A DNA stretch of 64,000 bases from Nitrospinaceae bacterium (GCA_028278405.1 JANQEK010000037.1:96662-160661), one strand, 5' to 3'; shown: positions 8,634 to 17,124, counted from the stretch's first letter. Notes: generated by a model not told the origin, from the sequence alone. Numbers and translations: made by a program.

Positions 8634-9330
8634 AAATGTCCTGCATAGTTTGTGTGTAGCTGCCGTCGGGATGATAGATGGTCAATGTTTCCTCCAGAGG
8701 GATTTGAGTAGCCTCCCCTTTGACCGCTTCAACAAGGCAGATTTTCGGAACTGCTTTTTCGTGTCCAAACACCCGGACAAACCGGGTGGGATTCAACCGA
8801 ACCCGTCGGAGTTGATGCATCACCTCTTCCAATCGATAGAAAGGATAAGCCAGTACGATTTTTCCTCCCGCTTTCAACAAGGGAGCACTCGCCGTGGCCA
8901 GTGATTCCAGAGTCAGAGACAGTTCATGCCGGGCGATCGCCTTTTCCCGGCAGGGATTTAGTTTTCCGCTGTTCATCTTCCGGTATGGGGGATTGCTCAA
9001 AATCCAATCGAAAGTTTCCGGTTCCCACTCTCTGGCCATGGAGCAAAAATCCCCTTCCAGCACCTGAATGCGATGGGACCACCCGTTGGATCGCACATTG
9101 TTCAATGCACTTTGATACAAGGTGTTTTGAATTTCCAAAGCGGTGATATTCAGGTCTGCCTGGCGGCTCATCAGGAGCAGGGGAATGACACCGCACCCGG
9201 TTCCAATATCCAGAATTCTGGACCCGGAGGCCGGGCGGACCCAGTGGGCCAGCAGAAACGGCTCGACAGAATACCGGTAGCCTTCTGGATTTTGACTGAT
9301 CGCAACTTGTTCCAGGGTCTGGTTCTCCAT
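8590..9330 (-). CDS. trmN6: tRNA1(Val) adenine-37 N6-methyltransferase-like (TrmN6/YfiC)
   Basis: A 246-residue SAM-dependent N6-adenine methyltransferase. The SAM motif ILDIGTGCGVIPLLL and the catalytic N-P-P-Y motif (WILSNPPYRKMNSG) are both present, as is the N-terminal FLLAHWVRP segment typical of YfiC/TrmN6. In E. coli this enzyme methylates A37 of tRNA1(Val). The gene overlaps the start of miaA by 44 bases, so two A37-modifying enzymes are translationally coupled, which supports a tRNA role over other N6-methyltransferase functions. Substrate assignment is by family resemblance only. Confidence 0.82.
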   Translation of the reverse strand: MENQTLEQVAISQNPEGYRYSVEPFLLAHWVRPASGSRILDIGTGCGVIPLLLMSRQADLNITALEIQNTLYQSALNNVRSNGWSHRIQVLEGDFCSMAREWEPETFDWILSNPPYRKMNSGKLNPCREKAIARHELSLTLESLATASAPLLKAGGKIVLAYPFYRLEEVMHQLRRVRLNPTRFVRVFGHEKAVPKICLVEAVKGEATQIPLEETLTIYHPDGSYTQTMQDIYASFNYPERSHRLR

Positions 9331-9457
9331 GAGGGTCTGTGGCAGCGCTTTTTTATTCTAAATGATTAAAAATATTAATATTAAAGTCTAACCCATTCCC
9401 CTGAACCGGGCAACCGGTCAATACCAGTCAATAATGGGCATCTCTTTGATTTTATTG

Positions 9458-9466
9458 TGCTATAAT
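9458..9466 (+). promoter_or_regulatory. extended -10 promoter for the 87-aa membrane protein
   Basis: TGC-TATAAT (9458-9466) is an extended -10 element with a perfect hexamer, 55 bases upstream of the start codon at 9521. No convincing -35 box is visible at 16-18 bases, which is consistent with an extended -10 promoter. GAGGTG at 9511-9516 serves as the ribosome binding site. Confidence 0.5.
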
Positions 9467-9520
9467 TTTTAAAGGGAGCAAAGCTGGTGAGGATTGGCAT
9501 TTTAAACGCTGAGGTGTCCT

Positions 9521-9784
9521 TTGGGCGAATTTTTTAATGAAAATCAAATATTTGGTGCCTTCCTGTTTATCGTGGGGATTGCCCTTTTGACCTGGTTGTC
9601 GAATGCCGAGCGTAAGCAACTGGCTAAAATGCGGGACCCCAAGTTGAAATGGGCTTATATCGATGCTGACGGGAAGAAGCGGGATGAGGTCAAACAGCGA
9701 AATCGACGCAGTATCATCATTACCTTGATTGGGGGCAGTTTGGCCCTCTACGGTTTCATAGATTTTCTTTCCAACGTTAAATAG
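9521..9784 (+). CDS. small membrane protein, 87 aa, function unknown
   Basis: An 87-residue protein with two hydrophobic segments (about 10-26 and 66-83) separated by a very charged middle (ERKQLAKMRDPKLKWAYIDADGKKRDEVKQRNRR). It starts with TTG, preceded by GAGGTG four bases upstream and an extended -10 box further up. I do not recognise the family. It would sit in the inner membrane as a hairpin with the charged loop on one side. It is convergent with the AstE-like gene that follows on the other strand. Confidence 0.6.
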   Translation: MGEFFNENQIFGAFLFIVGIALLTWLSNAERKQLAKMRDPKLKWAYIDADGKKRDEVKQRNRRSIIITLIGGSLALYGFIDFLSNVK

Positions 9785-9796
9785 AACGCTTTGATT

Positions 9797-10765
9797 TCAA
9801 CCGAACGGCCAGAACCACCGCCGGTTTTTCTCTCCCAGTAATATGGCGACTAACTCTTTTTCATGCACCATCGGGTGATCTCTTAGCGTCACCACATACC
9901 CTTCTTCGGGAGCATGTATTTGCTCCAACACAGTTCCCTGATATAGGTCGCGGACTTCTCCCAACTTCTCTCCTTCCTTTACTGTTGTTCCGATGACGGG
10001 CTCAGGGTAAAACAGCCCCGCTTCCCGAGTCAGCACGGGGTATTCGCTTTGGGCGTCGAAAAATGCCGTTTCCCTCTGGCTGGCCTTTTCGCGGTGATGG
10101 CTCAACAATCCTTCGGCTCTCATGAAATTGACGATCCCGTCTAATAGCAGGTCGCAATACTGGGGATGATAGGTTTGGGATTTCCCGGCGCACAGGATGA
10201 AGGGGTGCAGTCCCATCAGGTCCCATTGCTTCGCCAGATTCAGAATCAACGACGGCGACTCGGCAACTTCACGGACGGTGTGAAACCCCAGACTTCGCGT
10301 CAGAGTACGTCGCTTCCGGTTGGGAGCGATCAGTTTGACATGAGGTGCTTCTTCGTAATGTTTTTCTCCAGTTTGCAGGATGATGCCGTAATCCGATTCG
10401 GCAGTGTGCTGAATTACGGTATTACAAATCGTTTCCGTCAATTCCCCTGATTCCATTCCGGGAAAGGTCAAGTCCACATCCTGACCGTCGAAAGGCCAGT
10501 GAGCGCTCCCGGTTTCCCAGGCTTTGTAATTAACCACTGGGAAAATTTGAATGCAGCCTTGAATTTGGTATCCGGCTTCATTCCCAGATTCGACGTCATT
10601 GAGAAACCGGGACAGACGGGAAGCCACCATCAATCCGTTCAACCGGTCACCCTGCAGTCCGCTGACGATAGACAGAGTGTCTCCGCTTTCCGGGCCCCAT
10701 TGGTTTTTGTAAAGAATCAGCGGTTCTCCAAAAGGAGTCGGAATATTGAGTATTTCTTTTTTCAC
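9797..10765 (-). CDS. degenerate AstE/AspA-family paralogue lacking zinc ligands
   Basis: A 322-residue member of the succinylglutamate desuccinylase/aspartoacylase (M14-like) family, adjacent to a same-length paralogue. Alignment by eye shows every key residue replaced: the HGDE zinc motif reads QGDR (Q38, R41), the DIHAS histidine is Q131, and the catalytic Glu of VVETG is Asn in LILNLA (N176). The fold seems kept, including the C-terminal beta-rich domain (HAPEEGYVVTLRDHPMVH). It should therefore not be a zinc hydrolase; a regulatory or partner role for the active paralogue is plausible. The two genes overlap by four bases, so they are translationally coupled and probably make equal amounts. 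Last gene of the fmdB / kinase / regulator operon. Confidence 0.82.
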   Translation of the reverse strand: MKKEILNIPTPFGEPLILYKNQWGPESGDTLSIVSGLQGDRLNGLMVASRLSRFLNDVESGNEAGYQIQGCIQIFPVVNYKAWETGSAHWPFDGQDVDLTFPGMESGELTETICNTVIQHTAESDYGIILQTGEKHYEEAPHVKLIAPNRKRRTLTRSLGFHTVREVAESPSLILNLAKQWDLMGLHPFILCAGKSQTYHPQYCDLLLDGIVNFMRAEGLLSHHREKASQRETAFFDAQSEYPVLTREAGLFYPEPVIGTTVKEGEKLGEVRDLYQGTVLEQIHAPEEGYVVTLRDHPMVHEKELVAILLGEKNRRWFWPFG

Positions 10766-11730
10766 GGCTTGGGTTCCTGGTTCAAGGCCACCCGGGCCAG
10801 CAGAGCTCCCGAATGAACGGCAGGTTGTTCTCGTAGAGTAAACAGGATTCCGTTGCCCGGTGCAGTGACTTCTTCCAGTACCGCACCTTCCACCGGGTCA
10901 AGAACCTGGCCGATGATTTCGTCTTCTCCCACCCGTTGTCCCAACTTCGCGCGGCTGACAAACAAACCGGAGTGCTTTGCGTTAGACTGCGCTACTCCTC
11001 TCGGATAAACCACCTGCGGAGTCGGGGCTGGAGGCATGTCCGAAGGCAGTGATGTCAGTACTCCCAAGTGATGAAGGAGCTGCAGCATTCCATGGAACAG
11101 GCGATCGACGAAATCCGGTTCAATCCGCAGACAGATTCCGGTTTCGACCACAAGCGTGGGAATGTTTGATTTGTTCAAGTTGTATCCAAGAGTGGACTCG
11201 AACACTCCTGCCATCGGGTGCACCCAAATGAGATCGGCATGCGTTTGCAGGGCCAGGGGAACCAGTTCCTCGGAAAACTCTTCAATGATTCTGATCTGCG
11301 GCAATTCCTTAAGGTGAAGGTTGGAAGCGTGGATGTCCACCACCAGGTCCGAACTGCTCTGTATATCCTCGAATAATTCCTGGGACAATTGAACGGGGAG
11401 GGGTGCTCCGGGATGGGGGCCCATCATCCGGTTCATATCGGATCCGTAAAAGGGCCACAAGCGAGTGCCGTGGTTCAATGCCGGCGGGTTGGCGGCCGGA
11501 TAAACATGAACCTCCCCTTGGAAGGCTTCCGGGTGAGCTTCCTGAATTTGACGCAAAGCGTGAATCAACCGATGGCACAGGTACGGACCTTCAAACTCAT
11601 CCCCGTGCAACCCGGAAACAAACGAGACGCGCTGGACCGGTTTGTGCCGATGGGCAGAAAACGTTTGTTTGATAATGTTCACGGACGCGCCCAATGGACT
11701 GCGCCGGGTAAGGAGAGTTTGTGTTTTCAA
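10762..11730 (-). CDS. succinylglutamate desuccinylase/aspartoacylase-family zinc hydrolase
   Basis: A 322-residue AstE/AspA-type deacylase with intact active site: zinc ligands H42 and E45 in SGLHGDEFEGP, H134 in VVDIHASN, and the catalytic Glu E196 in PTLVVETG. The family removes acyl groups from N-acylated amino acids or related amides; the C-terminal beta domain (about 240-320) usually shapes substrate choice. The exact substrate cannot be read, and no arginine-succinyltransferase genes are nearby. It starts 30 bases after the sigma-54 response regulator and overlaps its inactive-looking paralogue by four bases, suggesting that the two-component system controls both. Confidence 0.85.
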   Translation of the reverse strand: MKTQTLLTRRSPLGASVNIIKQTFSAHRHKPVQRVSFVSGLHGDEFEGPYLCHRLIHALRQIQEAHPEAFQGEVHVYPAANPPALNHGTRLWPFYGSDMNRMMGPHPGAPLPVQLSQELFEDIQSSSDLVVDIHASNLHLKELPQIRIIEEFSEELVPLALQTHADLIWVHPMAGVFESTLGYNLNKSNIPTLVVETGICLRIEPDFVDRLFHGMLQLLHHLGVLTSLPSDMPPAPTPQVVYPRGVAQSNAKHSGLFVSRAKLGQRVGEDEIIGQVLDPVEGAVLEEVTAPGNGILFTLREQPAVHSGALLARVALNQEPKP

Positions 11731-11760
11731 TATCGGCTCCGGATGAATCGATTCAGATCA

Positions 11761-13215
11761 TCAATGAGAAGGTTTTTCTTTCTTTTTCTTCGGTTCGATA
11801 TTCATGGCATCGATTTTTCTTTTGAGGGTGTTTCGGTTGATTCCAAGATCCTTGGCGGTGGCGACCTGGTTGCCCCGGTTTTTCTGGAGCAACTGTTCGA
11901 ACAAATGTTTTTCCGCCGTTTCAATCAATAGATCATGCAATTGTCCTCTGCCGCTTTCCAAATGATCTTTTAGGAAGTTTTTCACCAATGGATTCATTTC
12001 CGCATCCCAGGAGATGTTAACCGGTTCCGTGTTGAGCTGAGCGTCCTGCAGGTTGAGCGGCAGGTGCTCCAAAAGCAGGGGTCCCGTCGAGGCCAATACC
12101 ATCCCCCGTTTGATCACGTTTTCCAGTTCGCGGATGTTACCGGGCCAGCGATAATTTTTAAACACCTGCTCTACCTGGGGAGACAGAAATACCTGACCTC
12201 GCGTCAGTTCTCCGAAATACTTTTTCAGGAAAAAGTTTGCCAGCAGCGGGATGTCCTCCGCCCGTTCCCGCAGCGGAGGCAGGTGAATATTGATAACATT
12301 GAGCCGGTGATACAAATCTTCGCGGAACCGTTTCTGGTCCATGAGTTCCGGAAGATTCTGATTGGTGGCGGCGATCACCCGCACGTCGACCCGGAGAGGC
12401 TCTTTGCCTCCCACCCTGTAAAATTCATTGTTCTGAAGCACCCGCAGAATCTTGGCCTGCAGGGCAATTTCCATGTCGCCGATTTCATCGAGCAGGATGG
12501 TTCCACCGTCGGCCAGTTCAAATTTCCCTTTTTTGGCTTCGGATGCTCCCGTGAAGGCGCCTTTCTCATGACCGAATAGTTCGGATTCCAGCAGTTCACG
12601 TGAAATAGCGGCACAGTTGATGAAAATGAAGGGACGTTTGGAGCGGTCCGAGTAAAAGTGAAGCGCGCGCGCTACCATTTCCTTGCCGGTTCCGCTTTCA
12701 CCGGTGATCAGTACGGGGAGTTGGGTGACGGCGGCTTTGCCGATGGTTTTGAAAATATCCTGCATGGTTTTGCTGTTGCCGATGATGTCGTCCACCGAAA
12801 AATCGTTCCCGCTTGTGGGAGCCTCTTCTTTAGGGGGTGTCACCCGGGAGCTTGCCGTGACCTTGTCGATCAATGCATAAATTTCGTTGAAATCGAACGG
12901 CTTGCTGATGTAGTCGTACGCACCTTTGCGCATAGCCAGAATCGTGTTGTTCATGGTGTCCTGAGCGGTCATGACAACGACATGGGTGTGCGGTTGCTGA
13001 CTTTTGATATGATCGAGCAGGTCCATGCCACCCATTCCCGGCATGAAGATATCCGTGAAGACAAGCAGGTACTTGTGGCTCGCCATTTTTTCCAATGCTT
13101 CCTCGGCGCTGGCGGCGGTATGGACCGTCAGTGGTCTTTCCTCCAGCGCCTGTGCAAAGACCCAGCGTATGTTTTCTTCGTCGTCGACGATCAGAATTTT
13201 ATTTTCAGTAGTCAT
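11761..13215 (-). CDS. NtrC-family sigma-54-dependent response regulator
   Basis: A 484-residue regulator with three domains: receiver (about 1-120) with DD at 11-12, phospho-acceptor D55 in FTDIFMPGMGG and the conserved Lys in YISKPF; AAA+ domain with Walker A GESGTGKE, the sigma-54 contact loop GAFTGA and Walker B DGGTILLDEIGD; and a C-terminal Fis-type helix-turn-helix (NQVATAKDLGINRNTLKRKI). It should activate sigma-54 promoters when phosphorylated by the adjacent kinase, whose stop lies two bases upstream of this start. The regulated promoters are not visible. The tandem AstE-like genes follow at 30 bases. Confidence 0.93.
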   Translation of the reverse strand: MTTENKILIVDDEENIRWVFAQALEERPLTVHTAASAEEALEKMASHKYLLVFTDIFMPGMGGMDLLDHIKSQQPHTHVVVMTAQDTMNNTILAMRKGAYDYISKPFDFNEIYALIDKVTASSRVTPPKEEAPTSGNDFSVDDIIGNSKTMQDIFKTIGKAAVTQLPVLITGESGTGKEMVARALHFYSDRSKRPFIFINCAAISRELLESELFGHEKGAFTGASEAKKGKFELADGGTILLDEIGDMEIALQAKILRVLQNNEFYRVGGKEPLRVDVRVIAATNQNLPELMDQKRFREDLYHRLNVINIHLPPLRERAEDIPLLANFFLKKYFGELTRGQVFLSPQVEQVFKNYRWPGNIRELENVIKRGMVLASTGPLLLEHLPLNLQDAQLNTEPVNISWDAEMNPLVKNFLKDHLESGRGQLHDLLIETAEKHLFEQLLQKNRGNQVATAKDLGINRNTLKRKIDAMNIEPKKKKEKPSH

Positions 13216-13217
13216 GA

Positions 13218-14300
13218 TTATCCCTGTTCCACGGGTAGAAACACCTGGACCCGTGTGCCTTCTCCGGTTTTTGATTGCACCTTCATTTTTCCCTTATGAT
13301 TTTCCACGATCTTCAAGGACAGCGGCAGGCCCAGCCCGCTTCCCTTACTTTTAGTGGTGTGAAACGGGGTGAATATATTTTCCAGATCCTCAGCCTCAAG
13401 GCCGGAACCCGAATCCCTGATTTCCACCAGAATGGCCTGTCGCGAATTGGGATGCTTGTCGGTTTTTACCGTGTAATTGGAATGAATCCGTGTCCTGAGT
13501 TCCAGCGTTCCCCCTTCGGCCATGGCTTCCAAAGCGTTCCGTATCAGATTGAGGAATACCTGTTTCAATTGATCTTCATCCCCTTCCACCTGCGGCAGAC
13601 TGGGATCGTAATTTTGAACGAACCGGATATCCGCGCTCGCATTTCTTTTTTCCAACAACAAAATTTCCTCCAGGATCTGGTGGATGTTGAGCAGTTTGAG
13701 TTCCAGGGGCGCAGGACGGGCAAAGTCCAGCATGCGTTCCATCATGCGGTTGATGCGTTCGGATTCCTTGATAACCACGTCGAGGAATTTGTGATGCTGG
13801 TCCGGTAAACGCTTACGCAGCAGTTGGGCCGATCCGCTGATCGCCACCAGCGGGTTCTTGATTTCGTGCGCCATACCCAGAGACAAGACACCAAGATGGG
13901 ACAATTCGTCCGTACGTCTCGAACTTTCCTCCAATTCCTTGAACAGGCTCATGTCCCGCACATGCAACACCGCGCCCTGGGCCGGCACTCCGTTATTCAT
14001 GTAAGGCGAGACGGTAACGCTGACTGGAAAAGACGATCGGCTGGCTTTGCGGAATCCCAGGCCCCGGACGTCGTGAAACGAAGTTCCGCGACTCAATGTT
14101 TCCCGGACCTTTGTGTTGATCTCCGATTGTTCGGGAAAAAACTCCGTCAACGGTTTATCCGTCAAGGACTCGATGGACGAGCGAAACATTTCCTCCATGG
14201 CCGGGTTGGCTTTGTCGATGGTGCCGCTGGGGGTCACCAGGACCACTCCGTCCACAAAGGAGGAAAAAATGTGTTCAAAACAATGAGTGCTGTCATCCAT
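13218..14300 (-). CDS. PAS-domain sensor histidine kinase (NtrB/AtoS-like)
   Basis: A 360-residue kinase without membrane segments, so a cytoplasmic sensor. The N-terminal PAS domain spans about 1-125 (SSFVDGVVLVTPSGTIDKANPA onwards). The HisKA helix carries the phospho-accepting His in LGMAHEIKNPLVAISG; the ATPase has the N box (NLIRNALEAMAEGG), G1 (EIRDSGSGLE) and G2 (SKGSGLGLPLSLKIVENHKG). It pairs with the sigma-54 regulator directly downstream. The signal sensed is unknown. The gene begins 14 bases after fmdB. Confidence 0.92.
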   Translation of the reverse strand: MDDSTHCFEHIFSSFVDGVVLVTPSGTIDKANPAMEEMFRSSIESLTDKPLTEFFPEQSEINTKVRETLSRGTSFHDVRGLGFRKASRSSFPVSVTVSPYMNNGVPAQGAVLHVRDMSLFKELEESSRRTDELSHLGVLSLGMAHEIKNPLVAISGSAQLLRKRLPDQHHKFLDVVIKESERINRMMERMLDFARPAPLELKLLNIHQILEEILLLEKRNASADIRFVQNYDPSLPQVEGDEDQLKQVFLNLIRNALEAMAEGGTLELRTRIHSNYTVKTDKHPNSRQAILVEIRDSGSGLEAEDLENIFTPFHTTKSKGSGLGLPLSLKIVENHKGKMKVQSKTGEGTRVQVFLPVEQG

Positions 14301-14314
14301 CGCATAGCCGCCGC

Positions 14315-14707
14315 TTACTTAGGCGCCTTTTTTTTGTTGGACGTTTTTGATTTGCCGCCGGTATAGGGATTTTTGCTGCTCGCTTTGGCGACCGGTTTGG
14401 GTTCCGGTTTGGCTGCCGGAGCCGGGGCCTTTTCGGAGGCCGGGCTGCCTTCCGATTTCGATTCGGCCGGGGCCGCCGGTTTGCCTTGTTGGCTTTCGCT
14501 TTCCCAACCCTTTTTGCGGGATTCGGAGGGATAATCGGTGGCGTACCAGCCATCGCCTTTTAATATAAATCCACCGGCGGACACCATCCGTCGAGGCTTG
14601 CCCTTGCATCCCTTGGTTTCACAGTTCTTGGGAGGAGAGGCGCTGACGGCATGGATCAACTCGAACACCGAACCGCAGGCTTTGCATTCATATTCATAGA
14701 TAGGCAT
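14315..14707 (-). CDS. FmdB-family zinc-ribbon protein with long Pro/Ala/Lys-rich tail
   Basis: The first 60 residues match the FmdB putative regulatory zinc ribbon: MPIYEYECKACGSVFELIH, a second Cys pair (CETKGC) in place of the usual CPxCG, and the GGFILKGDGWYATDYP signature. The remaining half is low complexity, rich in Pro, Ala, Ser and Lys and probably disordered. FmdB proteins are small and of uncertain function, with a proposed link to amidase regulation. That link is interesting here because the operon ends in amide-hydrolase-family genes. It is first in the run fmdB / kinase / regulator / two AstE-like genes, all closely spaced on the minus strand. Confidence 0.85.
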   Translation of the reverse strand: MPIYEYECKACGSVFELIHAVSASPPKNCETKGCKGKPRRMVSAGGFILKGDGWYATDYPSESRKKGWESESQQGKPAAPAESKSEGSPASEKAPAPAAKPEPKPVAKASSKNPYTGGKSKTSNKKKAPK

Positions 14708-14803
14708 ATGTCAAAAACTCCAGAAATATAAAATCCCCAAAAAAAAGGGGACGATAAACCAAAAAATCGCTCAAAAATTCGGCAGATTTTACCGACTCAT
14801 CAA

Positions 14804-14832
14804 AAGCTATCATTTTGATCATCAAAAATCAA
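14804..14832 (-). promoter_or_regulatory. candidate fmdB-operon promoter with palindrome in the spacer
   Basis: Read on the minus strand, TTGATT (14827-14832) and TAGCTT (14804-14809) are separated by 17 bases. The spacer contains the palindrome TTTTGAT-C-ATCAAAA (14813-14827), seven-base arms around one centre base, a plausible operator. The fmdB start is about 95 bases downstream. The -10 box is weak, so this is a candidate only. The rest of 14708-14937 is A/T-rich with no gene. Confidence 0.35.
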
Positions 14833-14937
14833 GTTTTCGACAGCATTTTTGACTAATTTTAGGGCAAAGTTGGTTTGGTTGCAGAAAAGGGGCTGGGTGT
14901 TCCTGAGAGCCGTAATAGCTGGCGCAGGTGTACCCTG

Positions 14938-15855
14938 TTAAATTTCAGTCAGCCAGTGTTTGAACTTGGGAGATTTGCCGGCGACGATGTCGAAGAAGGA
15001 TTTCTGGATGCGGTCGGTGGTGTCGCCCTTGGACCCGTTGCCGATCGTGCGGTTGTCGATCTCGCGGATCGGGGTGATCTCGGCGGCGGTACCCGTCAGG
15101 AAAATCTCATCGGCCAGGTACAACTCGTCCCGCGTCAGCGTTTCTTCTTTCAACGGGATGTTCAGTTCTTTACAGATGCCGAACACCGCATCGCGGGTGA
15201 TGCCGTCGAGACAACTGCTCGACAGAGGAGGGGTGATCAGCATCCCCTTATATAAGATGAATATATTTTCGCCGGACCCTTCGGAAACGTAGCCGTTGGG
15301 GTCGAGCAGGATCGCTTCATCGTAACCGTCGCGGACCGCTTCGGCCTTGGCGAAGATCGAGTTGATATAATAACCACAGGCCTTGGCCTTGGTCATGCTG
15401 ATGTTCACATGGTGCCGGGAGAATGAAGACGTCCGAACGCGGATCCCCTTGTTAAGCCCGTCGTCTCCCAGGTACGTGCCCCACGGCCAGGCGGCGATGG
15501 CGACGCGGACGTTGACGCCGTCCGGGTTCAGGCCCATTTTGTTGTCGCCCAGGAAGATCAACGGGCGGATGTAGCACTCTTCCAGCTTGTTGACCCGGAC
15601 CACTTCGAGAATGGCTTTGGTGATATCCTCCGATGAAAAGGGAACGTCGATGCCCAGTATTTTGGCGGAGTTGAACAGGCGCGCGACGTGCTCCGGCAGG
15701 CGGAAAATAGCCGATTTTCCGTTGTCCGTGCGGTAGCAGCGGATGCCCTCGAACACGCCATAACCGTAATGCAGAGTATGGGTGAGGACATGGACATTCG
15801 CCTCGTGCCAGGGAACCAGTGTCCCGTCCATCCAAATTTTTTCCGATTTTTCCAC
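14938..15855 (-). CDS. ilvE: branched-chain amino acid aminotransferase
   Basis: A 305-residue class IV PLP aminotransferase of normal IlvE length. It has the N-terminal HYGYGVFEGIRCY motif, the PLP lysine in SMTKAKACGYYINS, the DPNGYVSEGSGENIF motif and GTAAEITPIREID near the end. It interconverts Leu, Ile and Val with their 2-oxo acids in the cytoplasm. Start is GTG at 15855 with AAGGG six bases upstream. It has its own strong promoter on the minus strand and is divergent from the tRNA genes. Confidence 0.93.
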   Translation of the reverse strand: MEKSEKIWMDGTLVPWHEANVHVLTHTLHYGYGVFEGIRCYRTDNGKSAIFRLPEHVARLFNSAKILGIDVPFSSEDITKAILEVVRVNKLEECYIRPLIFLGDNKMGLNPDGVNVRVAIAAWPWGTYLGDDGLNKGIRVRTSSFSRHHVNISMTKAKACGYYINSIFAKAEAVRDGYDEAILLDPNGYVSEGSGENIFILYKGMLITPPLSSSCLDGITRDAVFGICKELNIPLKEETLTRDELYLADEIFLTGTAAEITPIREIDNRTIGNGSKGDTTDRIQKSFFDIVAGKSPKFKHWLTEI

Positions 15856-15893
15856 GTTGAGCCCTTGAAGGGGAGAATTGTCGCTAAAGGGCC

Positions 15894-15922
15894 ATTTTAT
15901 GAGGGGGTTGGGGTAAAATCAA
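15894..15922 (-). promoter_or_regulatory. ilvE promoter
   Basis: On the minus strand TTGATT (15917-15922) and TAAAAT (15894-15899) are separated by 17 bases, 39 bases upstream of the ilvE GTG start. It is back to back with the tRNA promoter. Confidence 0.6.
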
Positions 15923-15937
15923 GCCAAATAAAACCCA

Positions 15938-15966
15938 TTGACATGATAAGATGAGTTTGTTAATTT
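15938..15966 (+). promoter_or_regulatory. tRNA operon promoter
   Basis: TTGACA (15938-15943), a 17-base spacer and TAATTT (15961-15966), 35 bases upstream of tRNA-Lys. The perfect -35 box suits a stable-RNA promoter. Confidence 0.55.
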
Positions 15967-16000
15967 CTAACGCTTTACGTGTTTCACGAAAGTGCATCAC

Positions 16001-16076
16001 GGGCCGCTAGCTCAGTTGGTAGAGCAACGCCCTTTTAAGGCGTGGGTCGAAGGTTCGAGCCCTTCGCGGCTCACCA
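16001..16076 (+). tRNA. tRNA-Lys (anticodon TTT)
   Basis: A complete 76-base cloverleaf. The acceptor stem pairs the first seven bases with GCGGCTC (one G-U pair), the D arm is GCTCAGTTGGTAGAGC, the anticodon stem ACGCC/GGCGT holds the loop with TTT, and the T arm contains GGTTCGAGCCC. The 3' CCA is encoded. The second tRNA follows 45 bases later and is probably co-transcribed. Confidence 0.97.
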
Positions 16077-16121
16077 TTTTCTTTCTGCTTCAGTTCAGTC
16101 TGCTTCAAGAGATCACACACA

Positions 16122-16199
16122 GTCCCCATCGTCTAGCCCGGTCCAGGACACCGGCCTTTCACGCCGGCGACGCGGGTTCGAATCCCGCTGGGGACGCCA
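16122..16199 (+). tRNA. tRNA-Glu (anticodon TTC)
   Basis: A complete 78-base tRNA: GTCCCCA pairs with TGGGGAC, the anticodon stem CCGGC/GCCGG encloses a loop with TTC, the T arm contains GGGTTCGAATCCC, and CCA is encoded at the 3' end. Confidence 0.97.
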
Positions 16200-16251
16200 C
16201 TCTTATTCCTTTCCGTTTAACAGTTCAATTTTTCCAGGATGGTTTGCGCCG

Positions 16252-17124
16252 TTAGGGCTTGGGAAATTGTGGGTCCTCTTTTCCGGCAACCACATCGTCT
16301 GCGAACGATGCCGCCGCAGTCCATTCCTTTTTGTTTTCTTTTTCGGGTGGCAAGTAGTCTCCATGATCCATATTATGTTCTTTCAATATAGGTTCAGAGT
16401 GCACATTGCCCGGAATCGAATGAGTTTCGCCCCAAAACCAGGATTTGACCGGAATGGGACCCTGATACCCTAGAGCCTTTCCGGCTGATTCCTTCCAAAA
16501 GAAAACGAAGGCTTGAACCAAGTCCCCCAATGGATAGATGAACCTGAGTATTTCATCCTCGACCGAGGAAAGAACGGCGACACGATTGGCTCTTTCCGTC
16601 GCCGCGCGGTAGTCATCCGGTTCGGAAAGACTGAAATTATCGATTGCCGCGGCCATCAGGCAAATTTGATTGACGGGGTAGGGTGTCTTTTGCCCGTTCG
16701 CCATGGCATGGAGCTTCTTTACTGTTTCCATGGTGACACGGCTTCCCAGACTGTGGGCGATAAAGTTAATGGGGGTCTCCGGGTGCACGTGGTTTTCAAT
16801 CACCCTGGACAACTCGAGAGCGGTATCGTTGGCCTGGTGTCCCTCGGTAAAGGGATAACTCACCACTCCGAGGGCGCTGTCGCCGGGCCAAAGGACAAAC
16901 ACGATGGCTCCCGTCTGGGCCGAGGGAAGAATAGTAGCCAATTTTGAAAGGCCGCTGATTCCCTCTTCTTCATCGACATTAAACCCGTGTATTAAAAATG
17001 TGACCTGGTCGTAGCCCACCAAAGCTCTTTCCAAGGGGACGTCTCGCGAACCCTGTGGATATGCCGTTAACTGTCCCGGTACTACGGCCCAGCTGTCGTT
17101 TCGAAAGGATAATTGATAAATCAT
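16252..17124 (-). CDS. DUF900-type alpha/beta hydrolase
   Basis: A 290-residue alpha/beta-hydrolase-fold protein. The oxyanion-side motif is VTFLIHGFNVDEEEG, followed by VFVLWPGD and the nucleophile elbow FIAHSLGSRV with Ser125; later Asp and His residues could complete the triad. This pattern is that of the DUF900 group of lipase/esterase-like proteins. No signal peptide is visible, though the C-terminal part has a hydrophobic segment (LGDLVQAFVFFW). The substrate is unknown. Its start overlaps the preceding membrane-protein gene by four bases, so the pair is co-expressed. Confidence 0.75.
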   Translation of the reverse strand: MIYQLSFRNDSWAVVPGQLTAYPQGSRDVPLERALVGYDQVTFLIHGFNVDEEEGISGLSKLATILPSAQTGAIVFVLWPGDSALGVVSYPFTEGHQANDTALELSRVIENHVHPETPINFIAHSLGSRVTMETVKKLHAMANGQKTPYPVNQICLMAAAIDNFSLSEPDDYRAATERANRVAVLSSVEDEILRFIYPLGDLVQAFVFFWKESAGKALGYQGPIPVKSWFWGETHSIPGNVHSEPILKEHNMDHGDYLPPEKENKKEWTAAASFADDVVAGKEDPQFPKP

